64,000 bases of DNA, taken from assembly GCF_000342045.1 (NCBI RefSeq), contig NZ_AONQ01000004.1, positions 62,001-126,000 of the forward strand, in the 5' to 3' direction. How positions within the stretch are numbered: position 1 is the stretch's first letter; each line of letters opens with the position of its first letter. Of the stretch, positions 32,361 to 43,488 are shown in pieces. Below the pieces are notes generated by a model. That model worked only from the letters and a program-made list of their open reading frames with translations, was not told the DNA's origin and did not search any database. A program made the translations under genes and the position numbers. This DNA is from Paramagnetospirillum caucaseum (GTDB taxonomy: Bacteria; Pseudomonadota; Alphaproteobacteria; Rhodospirillales; Magnetospirillaceae).

Positions 32361-32840
32361 TCAGATTTCCCGGCCGATCAGGGCGTCCGCCGAGAAGCGG
32401 CCGCCGCCCCGGATGACGAAGGCCACGGCGACGATGCCCCACATCAGCGGGTATTCGTAGCCGCCGCTGGTCCAGAAGAAGCCCTTGCCCAGATGGACGC
32501 CGAACACCGCCGCCGCCATCAGGCCGGCCACCAGGGCGGCGACGGGGCGGGTGAGCAGGCCGGCGGCCAGCATCAGGCCGCCGGCGAACTCGATCAGGCC
32601 GGCCAGCAGGGCCAACCCGGCCGGCAGGCCCAGCTTGGCGGCGAAGAACTGGCCGGTGGCCTCCAGGCCGTAGCCGCCGAACCAGCCGAACAGCTTCTGG
32701 GCGCCATGGGGCACCAGCAGCAGGCCGGCGGTGACCCGCACCATGGGCTCGGCCAGGGGCGACAGCGCCGCGGTGATGGGGGCGACGGCGGGAAGCAGGG
32801 GCTTGGCGGAAGAAGCGGAAGAAAGGGAGAGGGTGGACAT
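32361..32840 (-). CDS. DoxX-family membrane protein
   Basis: A 159-residue protein with four hydrophobic helices: MVRVTAGLLLVPHGAQKLFGWFGG (about 33-56, the DoxX signature PHGAQKLFGWFGG), LPAGLALLAGLIEFAGGLMLAAGLL, PVAALVAGLMAAAVFGVHL and LMWGIVAVAFVIRGGG. The aromatic GKGFFWTSGGYEYP before the last helix is also conserved. DoxX/SURF4-like proteins are inner-membrane proteins with redox or quinone-related roles that are poorly defined. The N-terminal Ser/Ala-rich 25 residues are variable. It is divergent from proS. Confidence 0.9.
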   Translation of the reverse strand: MSTLSLSSASSAKPLLPAVAPITAALSPLAEPMVRVTAGLLLVPHGAQKLFGWFGGYGLEATGQFFAAKLGLPAGLALLAGLIEFAGGLMLAAGLLTRPVAALVAGLMAAAVFGVHLGKGFFWTSGGYEYPLMWGIVAVAFVIRGGGRFSADALIGREI

Positions 32841-33034
32841 GGCGGACCTCGTCGGTGAAGGGCTTGATCTGGGGCCGACTCTACGCCCGCCGCTTTGATG
32901 GCAACAATCGCCTGATTATTCACATGGCTGTTTCGCCATGCGAAACGACAGATAGGGATACCGCTTCCGGCTGGAAAAAGCCGCCCGGATGGGATATCGG
33001 GAAGCGTGCTCACATTTTCCGGTGGATCAAACCC

Positions 33035-34537
33035 ATGTCCAAGGCCAAGAAGACCGCTGTCACTCCCACCCGCGAGGAGAACTTCCCCGAATGGTACCAG
33101 CAGGTGATCAAGGCCTCCGACATGGCGGAGAATTCGCCGGTCCGCGGCTGCATGGTCATCAAGCCCTGGGGCTACGGCATCTGGGAATCCATCCAGCGCG
33201 ACCTTGACCGCCGCATCAAGGAGACCGGGCACGAGAACTGCTATTTCCCGCTGTTCATCCCGCTGTCGTTCCTGGAGAAGGAGGCCGCCCACGTGGAGGG
33301 CTTCGCCAAGGAGATGGCGGTGGTCACCCATCACCGCCTAGTGGCAGAGAACGGCAAGCTGGTGCCATCGGGCAAGCTGGAGGAGCCCCTGGTGGTGCGC
33401 CCCACCTCCGAGACCATCATCGGCGACGCCTTCGCCCGCTGGATCCAGTCCTACCGCGACCTGCCCATGCTGGTGAACCAGTGGGCCAACGTGGTCCGCT
33501 GGGAGATGCGGCCGCGCATCTTCCTGCGCACCGCCGAATTCCTCTGGCAGGAGGGCCACACCGCCCATGCCACGGCGGAAGAGGCCATGGAAGAGACGCT
33601 GCGCATGCTCGACGTCTACCGCGCCATGTCCGAGGAGGTGCTGGCCATGCCGGTGATCGTCGGCGAGAAGCCGGCGCACGAGCGTTTCCCCGGCGCCGAC
33701 CGCACCTATTCCATCGAGGCCATGATGCAGGACGGCAAGGCGCTGCAGGCCGGCACCTCGCACTTCCTCGGCCAGCATTTCTCCAAGGCGCAGAACATCC
33801 GCTACCAGACCGCCCAGGGCGGCGAGGAATTCTGCTACACCACCTCGTGGGGCGTCTCCACCCGCCTGATCGGCGGCGTGATCATGAGCCACGCCGACGA
33901 CAACGGCCTGCGTGTCCCGCCGCGCATCGCGCCCAAGCAGATCGTCTTCGTGCCCATCACCCGGGCTGACGGCGACGAGGCGCTGATCGAGGACTTCCTG
34001 GCCCCCATCGTCAAGGAACTGTCGGCCCAGAGCTTCGGCGGCGAGCGCCTGCGGGTGCATGTGGACCGCCGCCCCATCGCGCCGCCGGAAAAGCGCTGGG
34101 AATGGGTGAAGAAGGGCGCCCCCATCATCTGCGAGGTCGGGCCGCGCGACGTGGCCGGCGGTTCGCTCGCCGTGATCCGCCGCGACGGCGAACTGAAGGG
34201 CCAGATCACTCCCCGGGACGAGTTCGTCGCCCGCGCGGCTTCCGTCCTGGAGGACATCCAGAACAGCCTGTTCACCCAGGCGGCCACCGCCCTGAGGGAC
34301 CGCACCGTTACGGTGGACAGCCTGGACGACTTCATCTCGGTGTTCGCCGACGACACCACCTTCGGCCGCAAGTTCGTGCGCGCCAAGTGGTGCGGCGACG
34401 CCGACACCCTGGCCAAGCTGGACGAGTGGAGCGTCACCGTGCGCAACGTGCCGTTCGACCAGGACGGCGCGCCGGGCAAATGCGTGCTGAGCGGCCGCCC
34501 GGCGACGCAAGAGGTGATCTTCGCGAAGTCCTACTGA
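33035..34537 (+). CDS. proS: Prolyl-tRNA synthetase, archaeal/eukaryote-type
   Basis: A 500-residue class II synthetase. I start at ATG 33035 (MSKAKKTAVTPTREENFPEWYQQVI), the conserved N-terminus; upstream in-frame sequence to 32855 overlaps the promoter region. Motif 1 is SPVRGCMVIKPWGYGIWESIQ, motif 2 is NVVRWEMRPRIFLRTAEFLWQEGHTAHA, and motif 3 is in the GVSTRLIGGVIMSHAD run. There is no ~180-residue editing insertion. The C-terminus carries the extra domain of the archaeal/eukaryotic form and ends in Tyr (FAKSY). Charges tRNA-Pro with proline in the cytosol. Alphaproteobacteria usually use the short bacterial form, so this may be the only or an acquired copy. Confidence 0.93.
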   Translation: MSKAKKTAVTPTREENFPEWYQQVIKASDMAENSPVRGCMVIKPWGYGIWESIQRDLDRRIKETGHENCYFPLFIPLSFLEKEAAHVEGFAKEMAVVTHHRLVAENGKLVPSGKLEEPLVVRPTSETIIGDAFARWIQSYRDLPMLVNQWANVVRWEMRPRIFLRTAEFLWQEGHTAHATAEEAMEETLRMLDVYRAMSEEVLAMPVIVGEKPAHERFPGADRTYSIEAMMQDGKALQAGTSHFLGQHFSKAQNIRYQTAQGGEEFCYTTSWGVSTRLIGGVIMSHADDNGLRVPPRIAPKQIVFVPITRADGDEALIEDFLAPIVKELSAQSFGGERLRVHVDRRPIAPPEKRWEWVKKGAPIICEVGPRDVAGGSLAVIRRDGELKGQITPRDEFVARAASVLEDIQNSLFTQAATALRDRTVTVDSLDDFISVFADDTTFGRKFVRAKWCGDADTLAKLDEWSVTVRNVPFDQDGAPGKCVLSGRPATQEVIFAKSY

Positions 34538-35484
34538 CCCGGATGAAGGCCCAGGCAGCCGTAATAGGCGGCCAGGGCCTGGCGGGTGGCCGGCAGGTTG
34601 TAGCGGTCGGCCACCTTCTGCCCTTCCTCCCGCATGGCATCGATCCATGCCTCGCCGGCCCCGATGCCCTTGACCAGGGCGTGCAGGGCGTCGGCCACGC
34701 TCTCGTGCTCGTCGGCGCCGAACCAGAACCCGTTCTCCGGCCGGGCGTATTCCAGCCCGCCATGGCCGTGGTAGCCGGCGACCAGGCAGCCCGAGGCCAT
34801 GGCCTCGATGGGGATGAGACCCAGCCCCTCGAAATGGCTGAGCGACAGCAAGATGTCCGAGGCCCCCAGGGTCTCGGCCAACTGGTCCTCGGTGAAGTTC
34901 TCGATCACCACGAACGGCACGTGGCGGGTATCGGGGTACTTGGCCTTGAACATGAAGGCGATCATCGAGGCGTGGCGGGGCATCTTGCGCGGGATGGCGG
35001 CGATCTGCAGCCGTTTGGCGCGCGGCCGGAATCTCTCGCGGTCGATGTCGTAGGGGATCAGCGCCACGTCCTTGAGGCCCAGCACGCTTTCCAGCATGCG
35101 CTTGATCGGCCCGCACGAGCAGAACACGTCGCGGAAGCCCAACTGGGCATAGGTGGTCTTGGGGATCAGGTCGTTGAAGACGTAGTACTGGTTCTGGCAG
35201 AACAGCAGCTTGGTGCAGGGGCGGCGGGTGTGGAGCAGCGGCGCGAATTCCGGGAAGCCGATGACCTCGGGAAACACCAGCACGTCGTCGGGGCGCAGCG
35301 TCTCCTCGGAAAAGCCGTCGATCAGCCGACCCTCTGACCTGAACCAGAACGGATGCCCCGCGGGCTGCCAGACCCAGGCGTCGTACCCCATCTCCACCAG
35401 CAGTTCCACGTGGCGGTAGGCCGTCTTCACCCCGCCGGTGATCACATCGGCGGGAAACGGGCACAGATAGATGATGCGGCTCAT
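34531..35484 (-). CDS. GT-B glycosyltransferase, family 4-like
   Basis: A 317-residue protein with a GT-B arrangement. It opens IIYLCPFPADVITGGVKTAYRHVELL, a glycine-rich acceptor loop. The C-terminal half has the GT4 donor-site signature SLSHFEGLGLIPIEAMASGCLVAGYHGHGGLEY, including the E-x7-E-like pair and the GHGG loop. It lacks a full N-terminal half, so it is rather short for the family. It overlaps the last 7 bases of convergent proS and lies 5 bases after the STAS gene stop direction, likely sharing its transcript. Donor and acceptor are unknown. Confidence 0.82.
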   Translation of the reverse strand: MSRIIYLCPFPADVITGGVKTAYRHVELLVEMGYDAWVWQPAGHPFWFRSEGRLIDGFSEETLRPDDVLVFPEVIGFPEFAPLLHTRRPCTKLLFCQNQYYVFNDLIPKTTYAQLGFRDVFCSCGPIKRMLESVLGLKDVALIPYDIDRERFRPRAKRLQIAAIPRKMPRHASMIAFMFKAKYPDTRHVPFVVIENFTEDQLAETLGASDILLSLSHFEGLGLIPIEAMASGCLVAGYHGHGGLEYARPENGFWFGADEHESVADALHALVKGIGAGEAWIDAMREEGQKVADRYNLPATRQALAAYYGCLGLHPGQ

Positions 35485-35489
35485 GGGGC

Positions 35490-35792
35490 TTATTCGACCG
35501 TGAAGTACTTGTGCAGCTTGGCCACCTTCATCAGGTTCTCCACCTGGCCGGTGGCGCCCTTCAGGATCACGTCGCGGCTCTGCTGGACGGCGGCGTCGCG
35601 CACGATCAGCAGCATGCCCAGCGCCGAGGAATCCATGAACTCCACCCGCGACAGGTCGAAGCGCACCCTGGCGGTCCCGGCATTGCCGATATGGGACAGG
35701 ATGTCGCGGAACGCCTTGTGATCCTTGTGGGTCATGCGGCCGCTGACCTTGATGGTCAGGCCGCCGTCGCGGGATTCGAATTCATGCTCCAT
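35490..35792 (-). CDS. STAS-domain anti-sigma-factor-antagonist-like protein
   Basis: A 100-residue single STAS domain. It has the phosphorylatable serine region VEFMDSSALGMLLIVRDAA and ends soon after. In SpoIIAA-like switches a kinase phosphorylates this serine and a PP2C phosphatase removes it. The divergently transcribed gene at 35874 encodes a protein with both such activities, separated by 81 bases. This makes a likely partner-switching pair. The output target (a sigma factor, cyclase or other) is not in view. Confidence 0.9.
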   Translation of the reverse strand: MEHEFESRDGGLTIKVSGRMTHKDHKAFRDILSHIGNAGTARVRFDLSRVEFMDSSALGMLLIVRDAAVQQSRDVILKGATGQVENLMKVAKLHKYFTVE

Positions 35793-35873
35793 AATGCCCC
35801 CGTTACTCCGTCAGCCCTTGCGGGCATTCCCATACGTTAGATTTGCCTTAAATTCTCGCCGGAGCAAGGAACA

Positions 35874-37733
35874 ATGACCATCGTCGCCGTCATGGATGGT
35901 ATCTCGCCCCAGGCCGAGGAGCATCTCCGCCTGCTGGGCTGGCCGGTGGCGGCGGAGCCCGGGGATGGCCACGGCGCGGTGATGGTGCGCGAGCGCTTTC
36001 CGGCCGGCGACCTGGCCGGCTGCCTGTCGCCGCCCTGGGCCGGCGGCATCGAGGTGGGCGGCACCGGGCTGCATCCGGTGGGCTCGTGCTTCCGCCGCCA
36101 TCTGGCCGAAGGCGGGCTGGGCCTGTCGCTGCGCTCCGACACCGCCTATGGCGGCGATGTCGCCCTTCCCTTCGCCCAGGCCGTCGGCCGGCGTCTGGCC
36201 GAGCCCGAAGGCGGCGCGCTGGAGTTCATCATCCAGGAAATGGTCACCAACGCGCTGCTGCACGGCAATCTGATGGTCGGCGGCATCGACAGCGACGGCG
36301 GCGGCGGGCTGGACGGCTTCGGCGAGCGCATCGAGGCGGCGCTGGCCGATTCCGAGCGCGCCGGGCGGCGGGTTCAGCTGTCCGCTTCGCTGGTCGGTGA
36401 CCGCCTGGAACTGGCGGTGGAGGATGACGGGCCGGGCTTCGACCATCCCGATTCCCATGCCAATTCCCGCCGCCCCCATGGCCTGGCCCTGCTGGAATCC
36501 ATGGTCTCTGACCTGCGGATCGAGGAGGGGGGGCGGCGGACCGTCGCCACCCTGGTCATCCCCACCCGCCAACTGCGGCCCGAGCCGCCGGGCCTGGAGA
36601 GCGTGCGGGTGCTGGTGGTGGACGACAACCTGATGAACCGGGTGCTGATGGAGACCCTGCTGCTCCGCATGGGGGTCGGCCGGGTGGAAACGGTGGAATC
36701 GGGTGAGAAGGGGTTGGCCGCCATCGCGCGCGAGAAGCCCGACCTGATCCTGCTCGACGTGATGATGCCCGGCATGGACGGCTTCGAGATGTGCCGCCAA
36801 CTGCGGCGGCGGCATCCGCTGACCGAGTTGCCGGTGATCTTCGTCACCGCCCTGGACGGCCCTGCCGACCGCACCGCCTGCTTCCAGGCCGGGGGCAGCG
36901 ACATGGTCACCAAGCCCATCGACGCCCACGAGGTGGCGGCGCGGGTGGGGGTGCACCTGCGCCTCGGCCAGGCCATGGACGGCCTGAAGGCCTATCGCGA
37001 GCGGGTCCACGAGGAGTTGCGGGCCGCCCGCGCGGCGCAGGCCGCCCTGATGCCGACCTCGGCGGAGCTGTCGGCCATCCGCGGCCGGCTGGGGCTGGTG
37101 GTGGACGGCCGCATCGAAAGCTCGTCCGAGCTGGGCGGCGATTTCTGGACGGTGCTGCCCGCCGGGCCGAACCAGATGACCCTGCTGGTGGCCGACTTCA
37201 CCGGCCACGGCCCGGTGGCGGCCTTCAACGTCTTCCGCCTGCATCTGCTGCTGTCGCGCCTGCCGCGCCAGATGCCGTCGCCCTCGGCGCTGCTCGGTCA
37301 TCTCAATCTGGAACTGAAGGCGGTGCTGCGCCCCGGCCAGTTCGCGGCGGCCTTCGCCGCCCTGATCGACGTGGAGGCCGGCACCCTGACCTATGCCGGA
37401 GCCGCCTCGCCGCCGCCGGTCCTGGTAAGCGGCGGCGCGGCCCGCTTTCTCGAGGCCGACGGGCCGCCGCTGGGCGCCTTCGCCGACGCCGAGTACGAGG
37501 AGACCCGTATCGGCCTGCCGTGCGGCGCGGCGCTGCTGGCCTATTCCGACGCCCTGGTGGAAAGCCTGGGCGACGACGGGGCGCTGGCCTGCGACCAGGA
37601 AAGCCTGCGCGAGTGGGTCCAGGGTGTCCGGGCCGGCCATTCGCTGGCCGACGAGGTGTTGGCCCGCTTCCGGGAAAAGGTGCCGGGCGAACCGCCGGAT
37701 GACCTGACCCTGGTCTGCATCCGGCGGCCGTGA
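35874..37733 (+). CDS. HATPase-receiver-PP2C fusion, partner-switch regulator
   Basis: 619 residues. Residues about 90-230 form a GHKL ATPase of the anti-sigma kinase type: N box EFIIQEMVTNALLHGN (Asn126) and G box VEDDGPGFD. Residues about 244-360 are a CheY-type receiver (LVVDD, phospho-acceptor Asp295 in LLDVMMPG, Thr in VTALD, Lys in TKP). Residues about 400-619 are a SpoIIE-like PP2C phosphatase (GGDFWT, VADFTGHGPVAA, PPDDLTLV) with all metal-binding Asp present. Thus kinase-like and phosphatase modules for STAS proteins are combined under one receiver. No cognate histidine kinase gene is adjacent. Transcription is divergent from the STAS gene; Shine-Dalgarno aagga precedes the ATG. Confidence 0.9.
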   Translation: MTIVAVMDGISPQAEEHLRLLGWPVAAEPGDGHGAVMVRERFPAGDLAGCLSPPWAGGIEVGGTGLHPVGSCFRRHLAEGGLGLSLRSDTAYGGDVALPFAQAVGRRLAEPEGGALEFIIQEMVTNALLHGNLMVGGIDSDGGGGLDGFGERIEAALADSERAGRRVQLSASLVGDRLELAVEDDGPGFDHPDSHANSRRPHGLALLESMVSDLRIEEGGRRTVATLVIPTRQLRPEPPGLESVRVLVVDDNLMNRVLMETLLLRMGVGRVETVESGEKGLAAIAREKPDLILLDVMMPGMDGFEMCRQLRRRHPLTELPVIFVTALDGPADRTACFQAGGSDMVTKPIDAHEVAARVGVHLRLGQAMDGLKAYRERVHEELRAARAAQAALMPTSAELSAIRGRLGLVVDGRIESSSELGGDFWTVLPAGPNQMTLLVADFTGHGPVAAFNVFRLHLLLSRLPRQMPSPSALLGHLNLELKAVLRPGQFAAAFAALIDVEAGTLTYAGAASPPPVLVSGGAARFLEADGPPLGAFADAEYEETRIGLPCGAALLAYSDALVESLGDDGALACDQESLREWVQGVRAGHSLADEVLARFREKVPGEPPDDLTLVCIRRP

Positions 37734-37781
37734 AGGGGGGCGGCCGGGACGGCCGCGCTCCAGGGCATCCTGCCCGCTTTC

Positions 37782-39110
37782 TCAGCTGAAGGCGTTGGCC
37801 AGTTCGTCCAGCAGGCCCTGTACTTCCTGCGACGGGTCCTCGATGGCCTCGACGGCGTCGACGGCGCCGTCGAAATCGTTGTCGCGGAAGCGCCGGGCCG
37901 CCTCGATGCCCAGCTGGTGGACCTTCTCGTGCGGGGCTTCCAGGGCGCGGAAGGCCGGGTGGCTCCTGATCTTCTCGTCGGTGACCGAGTAGTACCACTT
38001 GCCCAGGCGGCAGCTCTTGTGGTTGGCCAACTCGTCGGGGTTGATGGTGGTCTTCTCGGCCAGCATCTCGGCCAGGCGGCGGCGCCAGATCATGTGGTCG
38101 GACTTGGCCAGGTGGATCACCGCGTTGCGCATCTCCACCAGGTTCATCTCGTTCAGCATCTCGGCCAGATTGCCGCTGGCCTTGGACGAGATGTCGATCA
38201 CCGTGTTGATGGCCTTGGTGTCGTCCACCGAGCGGGCGGCGGCGGCCTCCAGGTTGTCGGCGATCTCCTGGGCGGCCTCGCGCTGCTGGGCCAGATGCTC
38301 GGAGATTTCCTGCATCAGGGTGGTGACGTCGCGGATCTCGTGGCTGACGGTGCGCATCTTGTCCACCGAGCCCAGCACCACCTGTTCGCCTTCGCGCACC
38401 GTTTCGGCGCCCTTGCCCATGCCGGTCAGGATGGCGGCGGTTTCCTCGGTCAGCATGTCGATGCGCGCGCGGATTTCCTGGGTGGCCTGGCCGACCTGGT
38501 TGGCCAGGTTCTTGACCTCGGTGGCCACCACGGCGAAGCCCTTGCCGAACTCGCCGGCCCGGGCCGCCTCGATGGTGGCGTTCAGCGCCAGGATGTTGGT
38601 CTGCCGGGCGATCTGCTCGATCTGCTTGACGCTGGTTCCGATGGAGGACGACGCCTCGGTCAGGCGCGAGACGCGGGCGGTGGCGTCGTTCACCGTGGTG
38701 ACGATGCTCTGCATGGTGCTGACCACCGCCTCGGTGCTGCGCGCGCCTTCGTCCGAGACGTCCTGGACCGAGCGGGCGTTGGCGGCGGCCAGTTCCGAGG
38801 TCCGCGCGATGGCCTGGACGGTGGAGACCAGTTCCTCGGTGGAGGCCGAGATGGTGGCCATGCGGCGGCTCATCTCGCGGATGGAGCGCAGCGTGTGCAC
38901 CGCCTGGGTCACCGTGCCGTTCAGGTGGATGGACATGCCCACCGACTGCACCAGCAGCGAGCGGGAGCGGTCCTCCAGCTTGCCGGCCAGGGTCTTGAGC
39001 TTGTCGGCCAGCGGACCGCCGGTATCGGGCAGGGAGCGGTAGCCGCCCTCGATCAGGCGATCAACCATGGCCTCGAACTCGGGCATGGAAATATCCTGGG
39101 AATCCGCCAC
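37782..39110 (-). CDS. Soluble chemoreceptor with C-terminal CZB domain
   Basis: 442 residues from GTG 39110, chosen for the aggggga Shine-Dalgarno; ATG 39086 is an alternative. No transmembrane segment is visible, so it is cytosolic. The central coiled coil contains the methyl-accepting signalling tip ([33 protein letters not shown]). The C-terminal 120 residues match the chemoreceptor zinc-binding CZB fold: His in SDHMIWRR, Cys in CRLGKWYY, His residues in HPAF and APHEKVH. CZB proteins sense zinc or oxidants such as hypochlorite and steer CheA activity. The signal-accepting N-terminal 70 residues have no named domain. Confidence 0.92.
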   Translation of the reverse strand: MADSQDISMPEFEAMVDRLIEGGYRSLPDTGGPLADKLKTLAGKLEDRSRSLLVQSVGMSIHLNGTVTQAVHTLRSIREMSRRMATISASTEELVSTVQAIARTSELAAANARSVQDVSDEGARSTEAVVSTMQSIVTTVNDATARVSRLTEASSSIGTSVKQIEQIARQTNILALNATIEAARAGEFGKGFAVVATEVKNLANQVGQATQEIRARIDMLTEETAAILTGMGKGAETVREGEQVVLGSVDKMRTVSHEIRDVTTLMQEISEHLAQQREAAQEIADNLEAAAARSVDDTKAINTVIDISSKASGNLAEMLNEMNLVEMRNAVIHLAKSDHMIWRRRLAEMLAEKTTINPDELANHKSCRLGKWYYSVTDEKIRSHPAFRALEAPHEKVHQLGIEAARRFRDNDFDGAVDAVEAIEDPSQEVQGLLDELANAFS

Positions 39111-39252
39111 GCTAGTCCCCCTTTTTGAAATTCCCATCGAGAATATAAGGTCTTGTACCGTGTCGCAAGATGATGGGATGGCGCCGGGGTTGAAACGCCG
39201 CGCCCCCTTCCGTATCCTCCGGGCCAATCCGGAAAAAAGCCGAGGTTCCGCC

Positions 39253-39738
39253 ATGCCCTCCTTCGACGTCGTTTCCAAGACCGACCTTGCCGAGGTCGAC
39301 AACGCCCTGGCGGGCATCACCCGCGAGGTCGCCCAGCGGTTCGACTTCAAGGGCTCGAAGTGCTCGGTGGAGCGCAAGGACCAGATGATCACCGTCCTGG
39401 CCGACGACGATTCCAAGCTGAAGACCATGCACGAGCTGCTCAGCGTCCACTTCACCCGGCGCAAGGTCGATCCCAAGGCGCTGGAGTACAAGAGCGTGGA
39501 AAAGGCCTCGGGCAACACCGTCCGCCAGGAAGTCCGCATCAAGGACGGAATCGAGACGGTGTTGGCCAAGCGGCTGGTCAAGGAGATCAAGGATGCCAAG
39601 CTGAAGGTCCAGGTCGCCATCCAGGGCGACGAACTGCGCGTCACCGGCAAGAAGCGCGACGACCTGCAGGAGGCCATCGCCCTGTTGCGCAAGCTGGAGG
39701 TGGATCAGCCGCTGCAATACATCAACTTCCGCGACTGA
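39253..39738 (+). CDS. YajQ-family nucleotide-binding protein
   Basis: A 161-residue protein matching the YajQ/DUF520 family end to end: [52 protein letters not shown] and QYINFRD at the C-terminus. Members bind cyclic di-GMP or nucleic acids; in Xanthomonas a homologue is a c-di-GMP-responsive transcription cofactor. Start is ATG 39253, after an AT-poor gap that also holds the start of the divergent chemoreceptor gene. c-di-GMP enzymes elsewhere in the window make this function plausible. Confidence 0.93.
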   Translation: MPSFDVVSKTDLAEVDNALAGITREVAQRFDFKGSKCSVERKDQMITVLADDDSKLKTMHELLSVHFTRRKVDPKALEYKSVEKASGNTVRQEVRIKDGIETVLAKRLVKEIKDAKLKVQVAIQGDELRVTGKKRDDLQEAIALLRKLEVDQPLQYINFRD

Positions 39739-39875
39739 TTTTCTTCCAGCCATGCATCCCGGGCGGGGCGCCATGTCGCGCCCGGGTGCGGTTTCCCCCG
39801 CTGCGTAAATGACTCCGTAAGACAATCCGGTCTATGCTGCACTGCATCATCCGGGATGGCGAGTGTGTGGAGTCC

Positions 39876-40091
39876 ATGATGAAACCGTCCTTCGGCCTTC
39901 GTTTCGTCCATGCCAGCCTGATCTGCGAGGATGCCCTCGCGGTGGGCGAGAACAAGCAGGCCCTGTGCGAGATCACCCGCGTCGCCGACGATATCGTCTG
40001 GTACGCCGTGCTGGGCCGCAACGGCGGCACCGTCAGCCGCGAGTGGATCGAGGCGGCCCGCTTCCCCGACATCTTCGTCCAGGCGGCCTGA
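39876..40091 (+). CDS. Small hypothetical protein
   Basis: A 71-residue protein if the ATG at 39876 is used, supported by ggag just before it. An upstream ATG at 39834 (85 residues) has no Shine-Dalgarno. The sequence MMKPSFGLRFVHASLICEDAL has a short hydrophobic start but no clear signal peptide. It ends 13 bases before the start of the gene at 40105, likely the same transcript. I do not recognise a family. Confidence 0.55.
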   Translation: MMKPSFGLRFVHASLICEDALAVGENKQALCEITRVADDIVWYAVLGRNGGTVSREWIEAARFPDIFVQAA

Positions 40092-40104
40092 GCCGGCCAG
40101 GCCC

Positions 40105-40578
40105 GTGAACGTCTTCTTCCTCGACCGCGACCCGGTGGCGGCGGCCCGTCTGCATTCCGACCAGCATGTGGTGAAGATGGTGCTGGAAACGGCGCAGATC
40201 CTCTGCGCCGTACTGCACCGCCACGGCATCACCGCTCCCTACCGCCCGACCCATGCCCGGCATCCCTGCGTGCTGTGGACCGGCGACAGCCTGTCCCATT
40301 GGGAGTGGGTGCGGCGGCTGGGGCTGGCGCTCGGCGCCGAATACACCTTCCGGCGTGGCCGGGTGCACGCCTCGGCCGAGGTGATCGCCGCCCTGCCGCC
40401 GGTGCCGCCCATTGCCGACCTGGGCTGGAGCGATCCGCCCCAGGCCATGCCCGAATCCTATCGCGGCCCCGATCCGGTGGCGGCCTACCGGCGTTATTAC
40501 CGGGCGGAGAAGTCGGTGTTTCCCGGCAAGGGGCCCGCCACCTGGAGCCTTCGGGAAACGCCGGATTTCATGATGTAG
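40105..40578 (+). CDS. Conserved hypothetical protein, possibly phage-related
   Basis: 157 residues from GTG 40105 (MNVFFLDRDPVAAARLHSDQHVVKM). Conserved-looking blocks are DQHVVKMVLETAQIL, RPTHARHPCVLWTG, SHWEWVRRLGLAL, EYTFRRGRVHASAEV and PESYRGPDPVAAYRRYYRAEK. Rich in His, Trp and Arg, which suggests a nucleic-acid or metal-binding enzyme. I remember similar short proteins in phage genomes, but cannot name a function. The end overlaps the convergent glutathione peroxidase gene by 11 bases. Confidence 0.6.
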   Translation: MNVFFLDRDPVAAARLHSDQHVVKMVLETAQILCAVLHRHGITAPYRPTHARHPCVLWTGDSLSHWEWVRRLGLALGAEYTFRRGRVHASAEVIAALPPVPPIADLGWSDPPQAMPESYRGPDPVAAYRRYYRAEKSVFPGKGPATWSLRETPDFMM

Positions 40579-41161
40579 GCTCGGCCAGGGCCTTGTCGAT
40601 GGCGGCGCGCAGGCGGCCGGAATCGGGGGCGGTGGTGCTGGCGAACCAGTCCACCATCCTTCCGTCGCGGCCCACCAGGATCTTGTGGAAGTTCCAGCGC
40701 GGCACGCCCAGCGGCCCGGTGCGCTCCGCCGCCCAGCGGTAGAAGGGATGGGCGTCCGTCCCGGTCACCGCCTGCTTTTCCAGCAACGGAAAGTCCACGC
40801 CGAAATTGATCTCGCAGAAGCTGGCCACCTCGCTGTTGGCTCCCGGTTCCTGGGAGCCGAAATCGTTGGACGGCACGCCCAGGATCAACAGGCCGCGCCC
40901 CCGGTACTCGCGCCACAGGGATTGCAGCCCCTGGTATTGCGGGGTGAAGCCGCATTTTGAGGCGGTGTTGACCACCAGCACCACCTTGCCCTTCAGGGTG
41001 TCGGCCTCGATGCGCCCGCCGCTGATGGCCGGGAGCGGCAGCGACGACCACTCGAGCCGCTCGCCGGCCGGTCCGGCGGCGACGCTGCCGGCCAGGCCGA
41101 TGGCCGCCAGCATCGAGGCCAGGACGGCGCCGAGGGGATTGGCGGGAAGGAAACGATGCAT
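40568..41161 (-). CDS. Exported glutathione peroxidase
   Basis: A 197-residue protein. I start at ATG 41161, preceded by an excellent aaggaggt. It begins with a signal peptide (MHRFLPANPLGAVLASMLAAIGLAGSVAAG). The peroxidase motif NTASKCGFTPQYQGLQ has Cys in place of selenocysteine. LGVPSNDFGSQEPG and WNFHKILVGRDG are also conserved. It reduces peroxides in the periplasm using thiols. Longer in-frame readings to 41353 overlap the histidine kinase promoter and are not likely used. Confidence 0.92.
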   Translation of the reverse strand: MHRFLPANPLGAVLASMLAAIGLAGSVAAGPAGERLEWSSLPLPAISGGRIEADTLKGKVVLVVNTASKCGFTPQYQGLQSLWREYRGRGLLILGVPSNDFGSQEPGANSEVASFCEINFGVDFPLLEKQAVTGTDAHPFYRWAAERTGPLGVPRWNFHKILVGRDGRMVDWFASTTAPDSGRLRAAIDKALAEPTS

Positions 41162-41300
41162 CTGGACCTCCTTGCCCCCTTGAGAGGTGGGGATGCCGCC
41201 GCATGGGTCAAGGACCCCATGGGGATGCCACCTATGGACGAGAATGGCCGGACCACGTAATCTGAAGACCGCCCAACCGAAAGGTATAGGGGGCCGCTTG

Positions 41301-43484
<2,184 letters not shown>

Positions 43485-43488
43485 GTCC

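Noticed and set aside
37734-37781. GC-rich hairpin as terminator between the PP2C fusion gene and the chemoreceptor gene
   Set aside because: The short gcggcc/ggccgc stem has no T-run on either strand, so I did not list it as a terminator.
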